64,000 nt of DNA, from the NCBI GenBank assembly GCA_963745665.1, contig CAVUYE010000001.1:310001-374000 (forward strand). Reading direction: 5' to 3'. Source of the DNA: Bog-473 sp963745665. GTDB lineage: Bacteria > Actinomycetota > Acidimicrobiia > Acidimicrobiales > RAAP-2. Under the pieces are notes generated by a model. That model saw nothing but the letters and a program-made list of their open reading frames with translations, searched no databases and was not told the DNA's origin. The position numbers and the translations under genes are program-made. This document shows positions 35,040 to 43,945 of the stretch, in pieces. Each line of letters opens with the position of its first letter. The first letter of the stretch is position 1.

Positions 35040-35483
35040 TCAGGGAGCTAACCCCGGTCTGCCCACCTGGACAGCACCCTGAATCGCCCACACCTGGCCT
35101 CCCTTGTAGCAGCGAGCTGCACTTGGCCACGAAGCAGTACCAACGGATCCACCGCCAACGGTGACGTACTGGCCCTGATGCGCCACGACCTTGCCCGATG
35201 GATCGAGCAATACCGTCGGATGGAATCGGACTCGGTACCCCGCAGGCCATAGATAGTCGAATGATCCATCCGAGCTGCACGTTCCTGCCTGAGTGAGTGT
35301 GGCTTGAAATGGCGCCGAGGACAGCGCCTCCATGGCAGCTTGTCCGGGCTTCCACCCATCGCTCGGCAGCGCATAACTATGGCTCCGCTGGGTGGACGTT
35401 GCGGCGGAGGCTCCCGATAGAGGACATACGACGCTCGCTAGAACGCCGATCACCAAGAAAGCAGTCAATCTCCTGAAGGACAC
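35040..35483 (-). CDS. Secreted protein of unknown function
   Basis: 147 aa. Signal peptide FLVIGVLASVVCPLSGASAA with a probable cleavage after ASA-A. The mature protein contains two cysteines (AGTCSSDG and AARCYKGG) about 70 residues apart that could form a disulfide, and a glycine-rich QYVTVGGGSVGTASW segment. No family recognised. Confidence 0.6.
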   Translation of the reverse strand: MSFRRLTAFLVIGVLASVVCPLSGASAATSTQRSHSYALPSDGWKPGQAAMEALSSAPFQATLTQAGTCSSDGSFDYLWPAGYRVRFHPTVLLDPSGKVVAHQGQYVTVGGGSVGTASWPSAARCYKGGQVWAIQGAVQVGRPGLAP

Positions 35484-35557
35484 TTCACCCTCATTCCACT
35501 TCTGATACAGATCCGTCCAACAGTTTGACGCATGTCGCCTCGGTTTGGTTCGGCTGT

Positions 35558-35570
35558 CTCAGTTGTGCCG
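35558..35570 (+). repeat. Extended CBR-linked block, copy 1
   Basis: CTCAGTTGTGCCG lies 4 bp before the CBR at 35574. The same 13-mer precedes the CBR at 40248. Confidence 0.6.
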
Positions 35571-35573
35571 CAC

Positions 35574-35602
35574 GATGGCCCCCAACCGGCGTACTGGGGC
35601 AG
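35574..35602 (+). repeat. CBR copy 15
   Basis: Left arm GGCCCCCA, core CCGGCG, right arm TGGGGCAG; CCCCA/TGGGG pair. Confidence 0.8.
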
Positions 35603-35611
35603 GGGTGAAGC

Positions 35612-36400
35612 TCACATCTTCCAGCGGCGAAACCCACCCTCCGAATTGAGGACTTGGCCTGTGATCCAGGCGCTGTCATCAGACACGAGCCAACTCACCA
35701 GGCGCGCGACGTCTTCGGGAGAACCCCACCGACCCGCCGGAAGTGCATCCCGGACCTGATCGAAGAGTTCCGGGTTGGCCCATCCCGTATCGGTCGGTCC
35801 TGGGTTGACGGCGTTCACGGTGATCCCGCGATCAACGAGAGCATCGGCCAAGGTCAGCGTCATCTGATGGATCGCTCCCTTGCTGATGGCGTAGGGAATC
35901 TCTCGGGCCATCGGGGCGAGGTGTTGTCCTGACGTGAAGAGGATCACTCTTCCACCTTCTCGTCGATCATCGTGCTGGGCTGCAAACGCCTGGGCCAGCA
36001 GCACGCTGGCGCGGGCATTGACGGCCCAACTGACGTCCAGCTCTTCCACTGTGACCTCACTGAGATTCTTGGGCCGAGAGCTCGTGGCGTGGTTGGCCAC
36101 GATCACATCGACGTGTCCGAAGAGCTGGACCGCGCTGTCCACAGCTGTAGCCGGAGCGTCCGGCAGGGAGAAGTCGGCCTCAAGGTGTTCAAGGCGCTCT
36201 CCGTGTTGGTGGAGCGCCTCGATCACTCCGGGCATGCCGGCAGGATCACGACCCCATGGCTGTTGGGTGTCATGGGGTGCCCACGACTGGATCAACACGG
36301 TCATTCCTGATTCCAACAGAGCCCGAGCAATGGCAAACCCGATACCTGCTCGCCTGCTCACTCCGGTCACGATGGCAACTCGGCCGGCTAATGAGGTCAT
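35612..36400 (-). CDS. Short-chain dehydrogenase/reductase
   Basis: 262 aa SDR. Cofactor loop VAIVTGVSRRAGIGFAIA; catalytic residues in ILFTSGQHLAPMAREIPYAI (Ser region) and YAISKGAIHQM (Tyr-x3-Lys); VNPGPTDTGW follows. It acts on an unknown alcohol or ketone. Similar SDRs in antibiotic resistance and metabolism cassettes are annotated as 3-ketoacyl reductases, but no close function can be assigned. Complete and intact. Confidence 0.9.
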   Translation of the reverse strand: MTSLAGRVAIVTGVSRRAGIGFAIARALLESGMTVLIQSWAPHDTQQPWGRDPAGMPGVIEALHQHGERLEHLEADFSLPDAPATAVDSAVQLFGHVDVIVANHATSSRPKNLSEVTVEELDVSWAVNARASVLLAQAFAAQHDDRREGGRVILFTSGQHLAPMAREIPYAISKGAIHQMTLTLADALVDRGITVNAVNPGPTDTGWANPELFDQVRDALPAGRWGSPEDVARLVSWLVSDDSAWITGQVLNSEGGFRRWKM

Positions 36401-36482
36401 TGCTTAATCCTAAGAACTCGGGACATTCGATGACGGCTGACTCATCCGAGGCATCGCAGCTGTGTTGCCAACTCACGACGAA

Positions 36483-36512
36483 CCATCCCACCGACACGGC
36501 GTTCTGGGACAA
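36483..36512 (+). repeat. CBR copy 16
   Basis: Left arm CATCCCACC, core CGGCGTTC, right arm TGGGACAA; TCCCA/TGGGA pair. Confidence 0.75.
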
Positions 36513-36534
36513 TCGGAGCCGGGTGAAAGGCACC

Positions 36535-36885
36535 CTATTGAACGAAGACCTTCCCTTCCTTTTCGGTCACCTTGCCACGCCGCAACGGAATCACCTTGGT
36601 CAACAGTCGGTAACCAGAATCGAGGCCCGGGACTTTGGCGAAGGCGCCCTGTGGGCCCAGGGTCATCCGACCGGTGGAGGCGTCGTATTTTGCACCGTGC
36701 CACGGGCACACCAGGCAGCCTTCTTCGTCGATCGAACCCTCAGCGAGATCGGCGCGGAGATGCCGGCACCGTCGACTCACGGCGAATAGTTCGCCCCCAG
36801 CATTCCCGACGGCATAACGACCTGCGCCTCGGACGACGCCAGGTTGCAGTTCTGCAACGGTTCCGACTTCGACTTCTTGGCTCAT
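36535..36885 (-). CDS. Rieske-type ferredoxin
   Basis: 116 aa. The Rieske [2Fe-2S] ligands are clear: CRHLRADL (C-x-H) and CPWHGAKYD (C-x2-H), about 17 residues apart. Small size and lack of a signal peptide fit a soluble electron carrier to an oxygenase. ATG at 36885. An IS630 element lies just upstream and may have cut it from its original promoter. Confidence 0.9.
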   Translation of the reverse strand: MSQEVEVGTVAELQPGVVRGAGRYAVGNAGGELFAVSRRCRHLRADLAEGSIDEEGCLVCPWHGAKYDASTGRMTLGPQGAFAKVPGLDSGYRLLTKVIPLRRGKVTEKEGKVFVQ

Positions 36886-36931
36886 AGTGGCCCCCTGGGT
36901 GGTGGTGAGAACCTTTAGGCACGTCGATCTA

Positions 36932-38054
36932 GTGGATCCTCGCGATAATAACACTGATGTGATTTCATGGGGGGATGCGACTTCCTCCACTGAAACTTCG
37001 TCGAGGTGACCGTGCTGAACTCGAAGCGCGCGTGCGGTCCAACACCATTGAGGCGCGAGCGGCCAAGCGGGCGCGGATGATCCTGCTCATGGCCGACGGC
37101 GAGTCGAATCGAACGATCGGCGGACTGGTCGATTTGCACTACAACCAAGTCGGGATGTGGCGCTCGCGCTACGAGGAGTTCGGGTTGGCCGGGCTCGAAG
37201 ATGAGGAGCGTCCGGGCCGTCCGGTTATCTATGACCACGACGACGTGCTGCTCTTGGTCAAGCTCGTCACCGAGGATCCCCCCGCTGGAGCATCCCGCTG
37301 GACGATGGAGACACTCGCTGAGGCCATGGCGTCTCACGGTGTCCCCATCTCGGCGTCGCAGGCCTGGCGCATCTGCAAGGCCCTCGACCTCAAGCCCTGG
37401 CAGGTCGAGAGCTGGATGACCAGCCATGATCCGGACTTTTGGGCCAAGGCCTCCGATGTGTGCGGTCTCTACCTCAATCCACCACACAATGCCGTGGTGT
37501 GGTCGGTCGACGAGAAGTCGGGGATGCAGGCCAAATCACGGGTCAACCCGAGCAAGCCGGCTATTCCGGGAAAGCCGTCACGGCGCGAGTTCGAGTACAA
37601 GCGCCACGGCACCGCCGTGCTGTTCGCCGCCCTCAGCGTCCACGAAGGCACACTGGCGGGATGGGTGACCAACTCGACCAAGAGCGACAACTTCGTCACC
37701 TTCTTGGGTGACCTGGTGGACCAGACACCACCACACCTCGATCTGCACTGCATTGCCGACAACTTCGCCGCCCACAAGACGGCCAAGGTGGCCGAGTTCC
37801 TAGAGGCCAACCCAAGGGTGCACATCCATCACACGCCCACCCATGCCAGTTGGCTCAACCAAGTCGAGCTGTTCTTCTCCATCCTCGAACGAAGGCTGCT
37901 GCGACGCGGTGAATTCGACTCGCTCGACGACCTGGCTGCCAAGGTCATCGCTTTCATCAACGACTACAACCGACGGGCCGCGCCGTTCCGCTGGACCTAC
38001 GACGGCAAGCCCCTACGAGTCGCGTAAGTCACAATGATTTACGCGCGAAAGCAC
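36932..38054 (+). mobile_element. IS630-family insertion sequence
   Basis: Termini are imperfect inverted repeats: left GTGGATCCTCGCGATAATAA and right (reverse complement) GTGCTTTCGCGCGTAAATC. A TA dinucleotide flanks each end (36930-36931 and 38055-38056), the expected IS630 target duplication. It carries one intact transposase gene and interrupts the interval between CBR copies at 36483 and 38102. Confidence 0.8.
36975..38027 (+). CDS. IS630-family transposase
   Basis: 350 aa. The N-terminal winged-helix region (LRRGDRAELEARV to TIGGLVDLHYNQVGMW) is followed by the DDE core: first Asp in VWSVDEKSGMQA, second in CIADNFAAHKTAKV, and the Glu in WLNQVELFFSILERRLLRRG. No frameshift or stop, so it is probably active. 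ATG at 36975. Confidence 0.92.
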   Translation: MRLPPLKLRRGDRAELEARVRSNTIEARAAKRARMILLMADGESNRTIGGLVDLHYNQVGMWRSRYEEFGLAGLEDEERPGRPVIYDHDDVLLLVKLVTEDPPAGASRWTMETLAEAMASHGVPISASQAWRICKALDLKPWQVESWMTSHDPDFWAKASDVCGLYLNPPHNAVVWSVDEKSGMQAKSRVNPSKPAIPGKPSRREFEYKRHGTAVLFAALSVHEGTLAGWVTNSTKSDNFVTFLGDLVDQTPPHLDLHCIADNFAAHKTAKVAEFLEANPRVHIHHTPTHASWLNQVELFFSILERRLLRRGEFDSLDDLAAKVIAFINDYNRRAAPFRWTYDGKPLRVA

Positions 38055-38101
38055 TAGGTCCTGCTGCCATTCCAGCCCATCCATACGGCGACCCTAACGA
38101 G

Positions 38102-38131
38102 CCGTCCCACCGACCCGGCGAAGTGGGGCAG
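38102..38131 (+). repeat. CBR copy 17
   Basis: Left arm CGTCCCACC, core CCGGCG, right arm GTGGGGCAG; CCCAC/GTGGG pair. 56 bp before the DUF1801 start. Confidence 0.8.
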
Positions 38132-38186
38132 TCGCAGATACCCGGCCACTTGACCGTTGCCGGGTCGTGTCACGAAAATCGGATAC

Positions 38187-38543
38187 ATGTCTAGTGACGA
38201 GATTGATCAGTACTTGGCGGGTGTCGAGGAGCCGAAGAGATCCACACTGCAACGACTTCGTCAGACGATCCTCGAGGTGGTTCCAGAGGCGGAAGAAGGG
38301 ATCTCGTACCAAGTCCCCGCCTTCAGGGTCGACGGGAAGGTCATCGCCGGATTCGCCGCCTTCAAGAACCATCTGAGCTACCTACCCCATAGCGGCTCCG
38401 TCTTTCCGGTGCTTCGAGACGAGGTTGCAAGCTACAAGACATCAACGGGAGCGCTCCAGTTCCCAATCGACTCGTCGCTACCGAAGTCCTTGGTCGAGCA
38501 GCTCATTCGGGTGCGACTCGCTCAAGCGTTCCCAGGGGAATAA
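38187..38543 (+). CDS. DUF1801 (YdhG-like) protein
   Basis: 118 aa. VVPEAEEGISYQVPAFRVDG, KVIAGFAAFKNHLSYLPH and LQFPIDSSLPKSLVEQLI are the landmarks of the small YdhG/DUF1801 iron-chaperone-like fold. ATG at 38187. No family member has a firmly known function, though some bind iron or act as intracellular iron chaperones. Confidence 0.88.
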   Translation: MSSDEIDQYLAGVEEPKRSTLQRLRQTILEVVPEAEEGISYQVPAFRVDGKVIAGFAAFKNHLSYLPHSGSVFPVLRDEVASYKTSTGALQFPIDSSLPKSLVEQLIRVRLAQAFPGE

Positions 38544-38602
38544 CCCCGGTCGGAGTGAATCATTGGTCCGATGGGCGCCTCGGTCCAGCGTACGGAACAC
38601 GT

Positions 38603-39010
38603 TTAGTCTCGGTGCTCTGGTGGTGTAGGCAAGTTCTGCACCCGCAACTGCCCTCTTGCGATGAGTTTGCCGTCGTCTTCCCTTTCGATTTCGACGAGCC
38701 AAATCTGTTGCGTCCGACCAGCGAGGACGGGCGTGCCGATGGCCCGCACTGGTCCGGTGCGGTGGGGACGTAGAAAGTCGGTGGAGTTCGCTACGCCGAC
38801 GACGGCCATGCTGCCCGTGATCTCGCGGGCGGCGACCGCGGCCCCGTGACTGCCGACGGACTCAACTATCGAGGCCCACACACCACCGTGAACGATGCCG
38901 TACGCTTGCTGATGTCGTTCATCGATATCGACATATCCCACGACTCGCGTCGGTGTCAGCTCGTCGATTCTGAGCCCTAACGCGCTGTCCCAGCCCGGCT
39001 GCGGTTCCAC
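38603..39010 (-). CDS. PaaI-family hotdog thioesterase
   Basis: 135 aa hotdog fold. The active-site helix region is QAYGIVHGGVWASIVESVGS; the second strand is DFLRPHRTGPVRAIGTPV. PaaI-type thioesterases hydrolyse acyl-CoA, often aromatic. ATG at 39010. It shares an interval with DUF1801 without a clear CBR between them, one of the few two-gene intervals. Confidence 0.85.
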   Translation of the reverse strand: MEPQPGWDSALGLRIDELTPTRVVGYVDIDERHQQAYGIVHGGVWASIVESVGSHGAAVAAREITGSMAVVGVANSTDFLRPHRTGPVRAIGTPVLAGRTQQIWLVEIEREDDGKLIARGQLRVQNLPTPPEHRD

Positions 39011-39055
39011 TCAATGCCTCTCTTTGGTTGCGTAGGGCAATGGTAGGAGAGGCAG

Positions 39056-39087
39056 GATGCCGCCAGGAGCCGGCGAACGGGGGCACC
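39056..39087 (+). repeat. CBR copy 18
   Basis: Left arm GATGCCGCC, core CCGGCG, spacer AAC, right arm GGGGGCACC; TGCC/GGCA pair. Confidence 0.8.
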
Positions 39088-39229
39088 CGTATTGGTCTGG
39101 CTCGCACCCATGCCCATGGCTCGGGCTGTCGACGCAGGTTCTCTCACGCGGACGCTCTGTCCGAGTAAGCACAACAGACGAACAACGCTTTCTTTCGGCG
39201 TGGCCTGCCGAAGCTGTTGCGTCAGACTG

Positions 39230-39259
39230 GACGTAGAGGGTCGTGACGTAGAGGGTCGT
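39230..39259. repeat. Tandem 15-bp repeat in the leader of the LAGTG protein gene
   Basis: GACGTAGAGGGTCGT occurs twice back to back (39230-39244, 39245-39259), and a related GGACTCGTAGAGG follows. It ends 40 bp before the next start and might act in regulation. Confidence 0.7.
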
Positions 39260-39298
39260 AGGGACTCGTAGAGGCTCCGCAGCTAAGAGGGGAGCCAC

Positions 39299-40195
39299 AT
39301 GGAGCACCACAGCTCAAGCTTGCTGAAGGTTGGCGCTGGGTCGGGACTCGTACTCATCCTCGTCTGGGTGTTCGCGACACCGGCCGCGGGCCCGCCCCAA
39401 GACAAGGTCACTATCTGTCATGCTACTAGCTCGGTCAGCAACCCCTACGTTCTGAACACAGTCAACAAGAACGCGATCGTGAAGGCGAACGGCACACCGA
39501 AGGGTCACGACACGCACACCGGCCCCGTCTATCCCGAGCCGGGCTGGGGCGACATCATTCCGTCGTTCCCGTACACCAACGATCAGGGTGGAACCTCGAT
39601 CTATCCCGGACTCCACGGGGACACAGACGGCCAGGCGGTCTGGAACGGCGGGTGTCTCGTTGTTCCCACGGAGCCACCACCGGAGCCAGAGGTCACGACG
39701 ACAACATCCGGTGCCACGACCACCACGTCCGGTTCCACGACGACCACCCATGGATCTACGACGTCCACGTCAAGTTCGACCACTACATCGTCGAGCTCTT
39801 CGAGTACCACTGCGCCAACGCACCCGGGTGGAGGCACAACCACGACGCTGCCGCCCACCACGACCCCGACCACAGCCCCACCCTCTGAGCTTCCCCCCCC
39901 GATCACCGATCCGGGAAATGGTGTGGAGATCGTGCCTCCCGCCGAGGCAGTGGTCGTGGACCCGGGCAACGTCGTCGTCGACCTTTGGATGCTGTCAGAG
40001 TCACAGCGCACATCTCTCGAGGCAGAGGTGGATACGACTGCGCACCCGACCACGACCACCACGCAACCCACGGCGCCCCTGGCGGGTACCGGGCTGAACG
40101 TAACGGGGATGCTCCTCACAGCGCTGACTCTGATCCTGGCTGGCGCATCGCTTTTCATCGGATCGCGTCGACTCTCTCGGCGTGGAACTGGGTAG
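39299..40195 (+). CDS. Secreted cell-wall protein with LAGTG-type sorting signal
   Basis: 298 aa. Signal-anchor VGAGSGLVLILVWVFAT, a domain containing VTICHATSSVSNPYVLNTVN and two cysteines, a low-complexity Thr/Ser/Pro linker of about 80 residues, and a C-terminal LAGTG motif followed by LTALTLILAGASLFIGS and a basic tail. LAxTG is the class of sorting signal used by class E sortases. ATG at 39299 after AAGAGGGGAG. The CHATS domain has no function I can name. Confidence 0.75.
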   Translation: MEHHSSSLLKVGAGSGLVLILVWVFATPAAGPPQDKVTICHATSSVSNPYVLNTVNKNAIVKANGTPKGHDTHTGPVYPEPGWGDIIPSFPYTNDQGGTSIYPGLHGDTDGQAVWNGGCLVVPTEPPPEPEVTTTTSGATTTTSGSTTTTHGSTTSTSSSTTTSSSSSSTTAPTHPGGGTTTTLPPTTTPTTAPPSELPPPITDPGNGVEIVPPAEAVVVDPGNVVVDLWMLSESQRTSLEAEVDTTAHPTTTTTQPTAPLAGTGLNVTGMLLTALTLILAGASLFIGSRRLSRRGTG

Positions 40196-40230
40196 TCCGA
40201 TCAGCAGCGATCTTGCGGTCTTCCCACTGC

Positions 40231-40243
40231 CTCAGTTGTGCCG
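40231..40243 (+). repeat. Extended CBR-linked block, copy 2
   Basis: CTCAGTTGTGCCG, identical to 35558-35570, just before the CBR at 40248. Confidence 0.6.
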
Positions 40244-40247
40244 GAGG

Positions 40248-40278
40248 GTGGCACCCCGTCCCGGCGATTAGGGGGCAG
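40248..40278 (+). repeat. CBR copy 19
   Basis: Left arm GTGGCACCCC, core CCGGCG, spacer ATTA, right arm GGGGGCAG; 53 bp after the stop at 40195. Confidence 0.75.
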
Positions 40279-40417
40279 TCTGCTACCAACCGCGAAGCAC
40301 CGTGTTCCTGCTTTGTAGTGCCTCGAATCCGACGACAAGGACACACGTTGAGCCATGACCGAGCGGTTCAAGCGATCGTCAATGGGATCGCCGCTTGCGA
40401 CGGGTGGCAGATGGCGG

Positions 40418-42412
40418 TCAGCCCGACGCCGCTCCCAGGTGCTGTATCCCGACGATTGGCCCGTTGAGCTTGTCGCCCGGGACCGTGGTGTAGGTGGAGC
40501 CGAGGAACGGCGCGTCGCCAAATGCGTAGACGCCGCCGTCCGCCCCCACCTCCCAGTAGCCGTTCCCCGAGTGAGTCACCGCGATCCCCACGATGGGCGC
40601 CACGATGTGCTGCCCCCGCATCAGCACCCCGGGCACGGAGCCGAAGAAGCCCTGGGTGCCGTAACGGAAGACCCCGCCGTCGGCCCCTGCGAGCAAGTAG
40701 CCCTGGCCGGACGCGGCTGCCGCGATCCCGACAATCGGGGCGTTGATGTGGAGACTCCCGAGGCCGCCCACGTATTGGGCGGTCCCCTCGGCGTAGACGT
40801 CGCCGAACTGGTCGGTCAGCCAGGCCCCCTGGCCGTCGGTGGTCGACGCCATGCCGACGATCCGGGCGCCGGGCGGTAGCTGGACGGCCGGCAACGACGG
40901 TGCGGAGCCGAAGGGATAGGTCTTGCCGTTCTGGGCCACCAGCCAGTAGCCGTTCTCACTGGGCGGCGCCGCGATGGCGGCGATGGGCGAGGGAATGGCC
41001 TGGCCACCTAGGGAGCCGTAGAAGTTCGCCCCGCCCTCGGCGAAGACGCCGCCGTCACTTCCGACGAGCAGATAGCCGTCCGGACCGGGCGAGTTGGCCA
41101 GCCCGACGATCGGGGCGTTGAGCTTGGTGTTAGCCAGGGATCCGTTGAAGTTCAGACCGAAGTCGAAGATGCCGCCCTCGTCCGCTACGAGCCGGTACCC
41201 GTTGGGGTTGAATGCCGGAGCGGCCACGGCCACCTCCACAGCACCGATGTCACACCCAGATCCTTGAGGCCTAGTGATTCCGCGCTCGTCGGTGGTGATG
41301 CCGCTGGCCAGACCTGTCTGGCAGCTGGGAATCGGGATGGCGTTGATGAGCGGGCTGCCCGTGTTCGGGACCATCGTCAGCCCCAGTCCACCATTGGCGG
41401 CCAAGGTACCGAGGCCAGGCTCGACGGCACTCTGCTTGTCGCTCGCTTGGGTGAGCCCGCATGTGGCGTCGTCGGAATAGTTGTATCCCTGCGAGACAAG
41501 ACCTCCCTCGAACGCGCAGTTGGGATTGCCTCCGCCCGGCTGCGTGATCACGGTGGCGAACGACGTGATCGCCAGTCCACCCCCGTCGAGCTGGGCGAAT
41601 CCTGCGGCCGCGTTGTTGTTGATCGTGTCGTAGGCCAGGTTGATCGTCGAGGTGCCGGTGTCGATCCCATCTCCCAGATTGTTGGCGATCGTCGAGTTGG
41701 TGACGTCGATGGTGGAGGTGCCGGTGTCGATCCCATCGCCTCCGTTGCCGCTCACCGTTGAGCCTGTGACGGTCACGGTGTCCGCGCCGCTGTCGATGCC
41801 GTCGCTGGTGGCGCTGGCTATTGCAGAATCGATCACCGTGACCGGGCCGCTCCCCGTGTCCACCGCGTCTTCGCCTGTTCCCGTGATGGTCGAGTTGGTG
41901 ACCGAAATGGAACCCGAGGAGGCGTCGATACCGTCGTCAACTGTGCCTGTGATGGTCGAGTTCGTCAAGGTGAGCGACGCGCTGTTGCTACCGTCGATGC
42001 CCTCTTCGCCACCGCTGATCATGACGTCGTCGACGGCAATCGAGCCGCTGTACGAGGGTCCTGCCTCGATGACACTGGCTGCGGCGACGCCGTCGAGCGT
42101 CACGCCGTTGCCCTTGATCGTCAGGTTGTGGGTGCCACCCGTGCCTCCGGCATAGGGCGGCAGCGCGCTGGCGAGCGCGATCGTGCCCAGTCCCGCATTC
42201 ACGTCGATCTCAACATCGTCCGCAGTGGTGTTGGCGCTCGTCAAGGCGGCGCGCAACGAACCCGCACCGGAGTCGGCGTTTGTCGTCACCGGAATCCCGG
42301 TGAGGGCACCGGCGGGCTGAGCGCCGAAGCCGAGCCACGCCAGCGGAGCAGCCACCAGCAATATTGGAACAAAGAACCGCCCGGCACGAAGGCGTCCGCT
42401 TGCAATCGCCAT
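40418..42412 (-). CDS. Secreted parallel beta-helix protein with GY(W/L)-DGG repeats
   Basis: About 664 aa from the ATG near 42412, which follows a GGAAAGGAG site; an ATG at 42445 is possible. Signal peptide FFVPILLVAAPLAWLGFGAQ. The N-terminal half is a pectate-lyase-like helix with repeats such as VTNSTITGTGEDAVDTGSG and STIANNLGDGIDTGTS. The C-terminal 290 residues are tandem units of the GYWLVAQNGKTYPFGSAPS and GYLLVGSDGGVFAEGG kind, a repeat abundant in Acidimicrobiia secreted proteins. Probably binds or cuts polysaccharide at the surface; no catalytic set identified. Confidence 0.8.
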   Translation of the reverse strand: MAIASGRLRAGRFFVPILLVAAPLAWLGFGAQPAGALTGIPVTTNADSGAGSLRAALTSANTTADDVEIDVNAGLGTIALASALPPYAGGTGGTHNLTIKGNGVTLDGVAAASVIEAGPSYSGSIAVDDVMISGGEEGIDGSNSASLTLTNSTITGTVDDGIDASSGSISVTNSTITGTGEDAVDTGSGPVTVIDSAIASATSDGIDSGADTVTVTGSTVSGNGGDGIDTGTSTIDVTNSTIANNLGDGIDTGTSTINLAYDTINNNAAAGFAQLDGGGLAITSFATVITQPGGGNPNCAFEGGLVSQGYNYSDDATCGLTQASDKQSAVEPGLGTLAANGGLGLTMVPNTGSPLINAIPIPSCQTGLASGITTDERGITRPQGSGCDIGAVEVAVAAPAFNPNGYRLVADEGGIFDFGLNFNGSLANTKLNAPIVGLANSPGPDGYLLVGSDGGVFAEGGANFYGSLGGQAIPSPIAAIAAPPSENGYWLVAQNGKTYPFGSAPSLPAVQLPPGARIVGMASTTDGQGAWLTDQFGDVYAEGTAQYVGGLGSLHINAPIVGIAAAASGQGYLLAGADGGVFRYGTQGFFGSVPGVLMRGQHIVAPIVGIAVTHSGNGYWEVGADGGVYAFGDAPFLGSTYTTVPGDKLNGPIVGIQHLGAASG

Positions 42413-42740
42413 GATTGCTCCTTTCCAACTGAAGGCGCGCATCATTTCGTCTGGAAGGAGGCGAAGGTATCACACGGATTGCATACCCATACGGGTGGGG
42501 CGGCAAGCGCTCCAAATCCGTAGCCCGACCTGAGGATTCAGGAACGAGATACGCCCGGGCGTGCCCGCGTCGGGAGTTCGATATGGTCGCGTAGGGCCTC
42601 CCACGATGGGCGCCGCGAGCGCGATGCGGTGCGCCTGATTCGGGTTGACGCCGGTGGGATCGCGGTTCTCCGCATGCGTAACAGCAAGTGTCGGAGGGGG
42701 GACGCCCACAAACCCCGACTGGAGACTGTCTGTCTGGACC

Positions 42741-42773
42741 TAGCCCCTAACCGGCATGAAGATAGGGGGCACC
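42741..42773 (+). repeat. CBR copy 20
   Basis: Left arm AGCCCCTAA, core CCGGCA, right arm TAGGGGGCACC; CCCCTA/TAGGGG pair, a different pairing from the TCCCA/TGGGA copies. Confidence 0.8.
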
Positions 42774-42784
42774 CGCGAAGCGAC

Positions 42785-43720
42785 TTACACTCTGATCCCG
42801 GCTGCATGGCGCCCGCCTTCGAGCCACAGTCGAAGCGCCGGATCGAGAGCCGACGCGGAGGTCTCATAGAGAGCAAGGTCGTCGGGCGTCAACACTCCGC
42901 GCCATCGACCGCTGTCGCCCTTGTAGAAGAAGCTGTCTGCGCCGCCCTTCCAGACCATGGCCATGCGGTCATCGAAGTGGCGTGCTTCGTTGCGCATGGC
43001 GTCGAGTCCGACCGTCGCGAGCAGAGCAGGCCAGGAGTCCTCGCTGACATCGATGGCGCAGAACTCAGCAATCCGACGCATCTCGGTTTCAGGGTCGGCT
43101 TGGAGATCACCAAAGTGGACGAACAACACACTAGGAAGCTCTCGTATCGCCCACCAGGTCGAGAGATGGTGGTGATGTGACCAGAATGGCCAGCCATCAG
43201 ATTCCCATCCGAACCATCCTTCTTTTGCCCACACTGGCCACAACTCGCCCGGCGTCGCCGGGCAACGTGGAAATTCCGGCCCAGGCCGATCAGGGTCGTT
43301 GAACAGTTCGAACATCATGTCTGTATAGGACGAATAGTGGTTGAACAACGACATAAAGACGTCCCGGGTGTCTCGGCCGACGACGATGTACTTGGCCTGT
43401 GGGAAGAACCGAAGCCCGTCAGCAGCCAGATGGCTCTTTATGAACCGGCGATGACGCTGTGCATCTAGACGATCGAGAATCGGTTGAAGAGGTCCCATGA
43501 ACCGAGCATCGACCCACGGGGATATTTCGCTCAATCTGGCAGGCAGGGGTTTTGGTCCAAGGATCAGAGCAGCCAGGATGCGCTGCGTCCATGTCGTGCC
43601 AGCCTTGTATGCGGTCGTAACGAAGATGTCGTCATCGCGCGGTGCGAACTGGTCCCAACGTGTGCTGTCGAGGTGGTGATTGCGGTACTCGCGCGTTCGC
43701 TCGGGTGGTTCGAGGCTCAT
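42785..43720 (-). CDS. PAPS-dependent sulfotransferase
   Basis: 311 aa. The 5'-phosphosulfate loop is FVTTAYKAGTTWTQRILAA; the 3'-phosphate region is YIVVGRDTRDVFMSLFNHY; the C-terminal loop is KGDSGRWRGVLTPDD, the counterpart of the RKGxxGDWKxxFT motif. It transfers sulfate to a small acceptor, unknown here. ATG at 43720. Its stop lies 12 bp from the CBR at 42741-42773. Confidence 0.9.
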   Translation of the reverse strand: MSLEPPERTREYRNHHLDSTRWDQFAPRDDDIFVTTAYKAGTTWTQRILAALILGPKPLPARLSEISPWVDARFMGPLQPILDRLDAQRHRRFIKSHLAADGLRFFPQAKYIVVGRDTRDVFMSLFNHYSSYTDMMFELFNDPDRPGPEFPRCPATPGELWPVWAKEGWFGWESDGWPFWSHHHHLSTWWAIRELPSVLFVHFGDLQADPETEMRRIAEFCAIDVSEDSWPALLATVGLDAMRNEARHFDDRMAMVWKGGADSFFYKGDSGRWRGVLTPDDLALYETSASALDPALRLWLEGGRHAAGIRV

Positions 43721-43778
43721 CGCGACAAATCATGCCACCAAGCCCGTTCTGGAACTGATCCGATCAAGGCAGACTGGC

Positions 43779-43811
43779 ATTATCCTCTTCCCGGCAATGT
43801 ACGAGGGTATC
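43779..43811 (+). repeat. CBR copy 21
   Basis: Left arm ATTATCCTC, core CCGGCA, spacer ATGTAC, right arm GAGGGTAT; CCTC/GAGG pair, a compensated change. Confidence 0.8.
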
Positions 43812-43945
43812 TCGACGGTAGATCGTGCGTACCGCAATAGCGGTTGAGGCTTGTCCTTACCTCACCGATGAATCTCTTCAGCGCACGTTGGTAGCCGCTA
43901 GTGCCCGAGAGGCGGACGAGCAGGTCGCCGATGGCTGCTTCCTGG

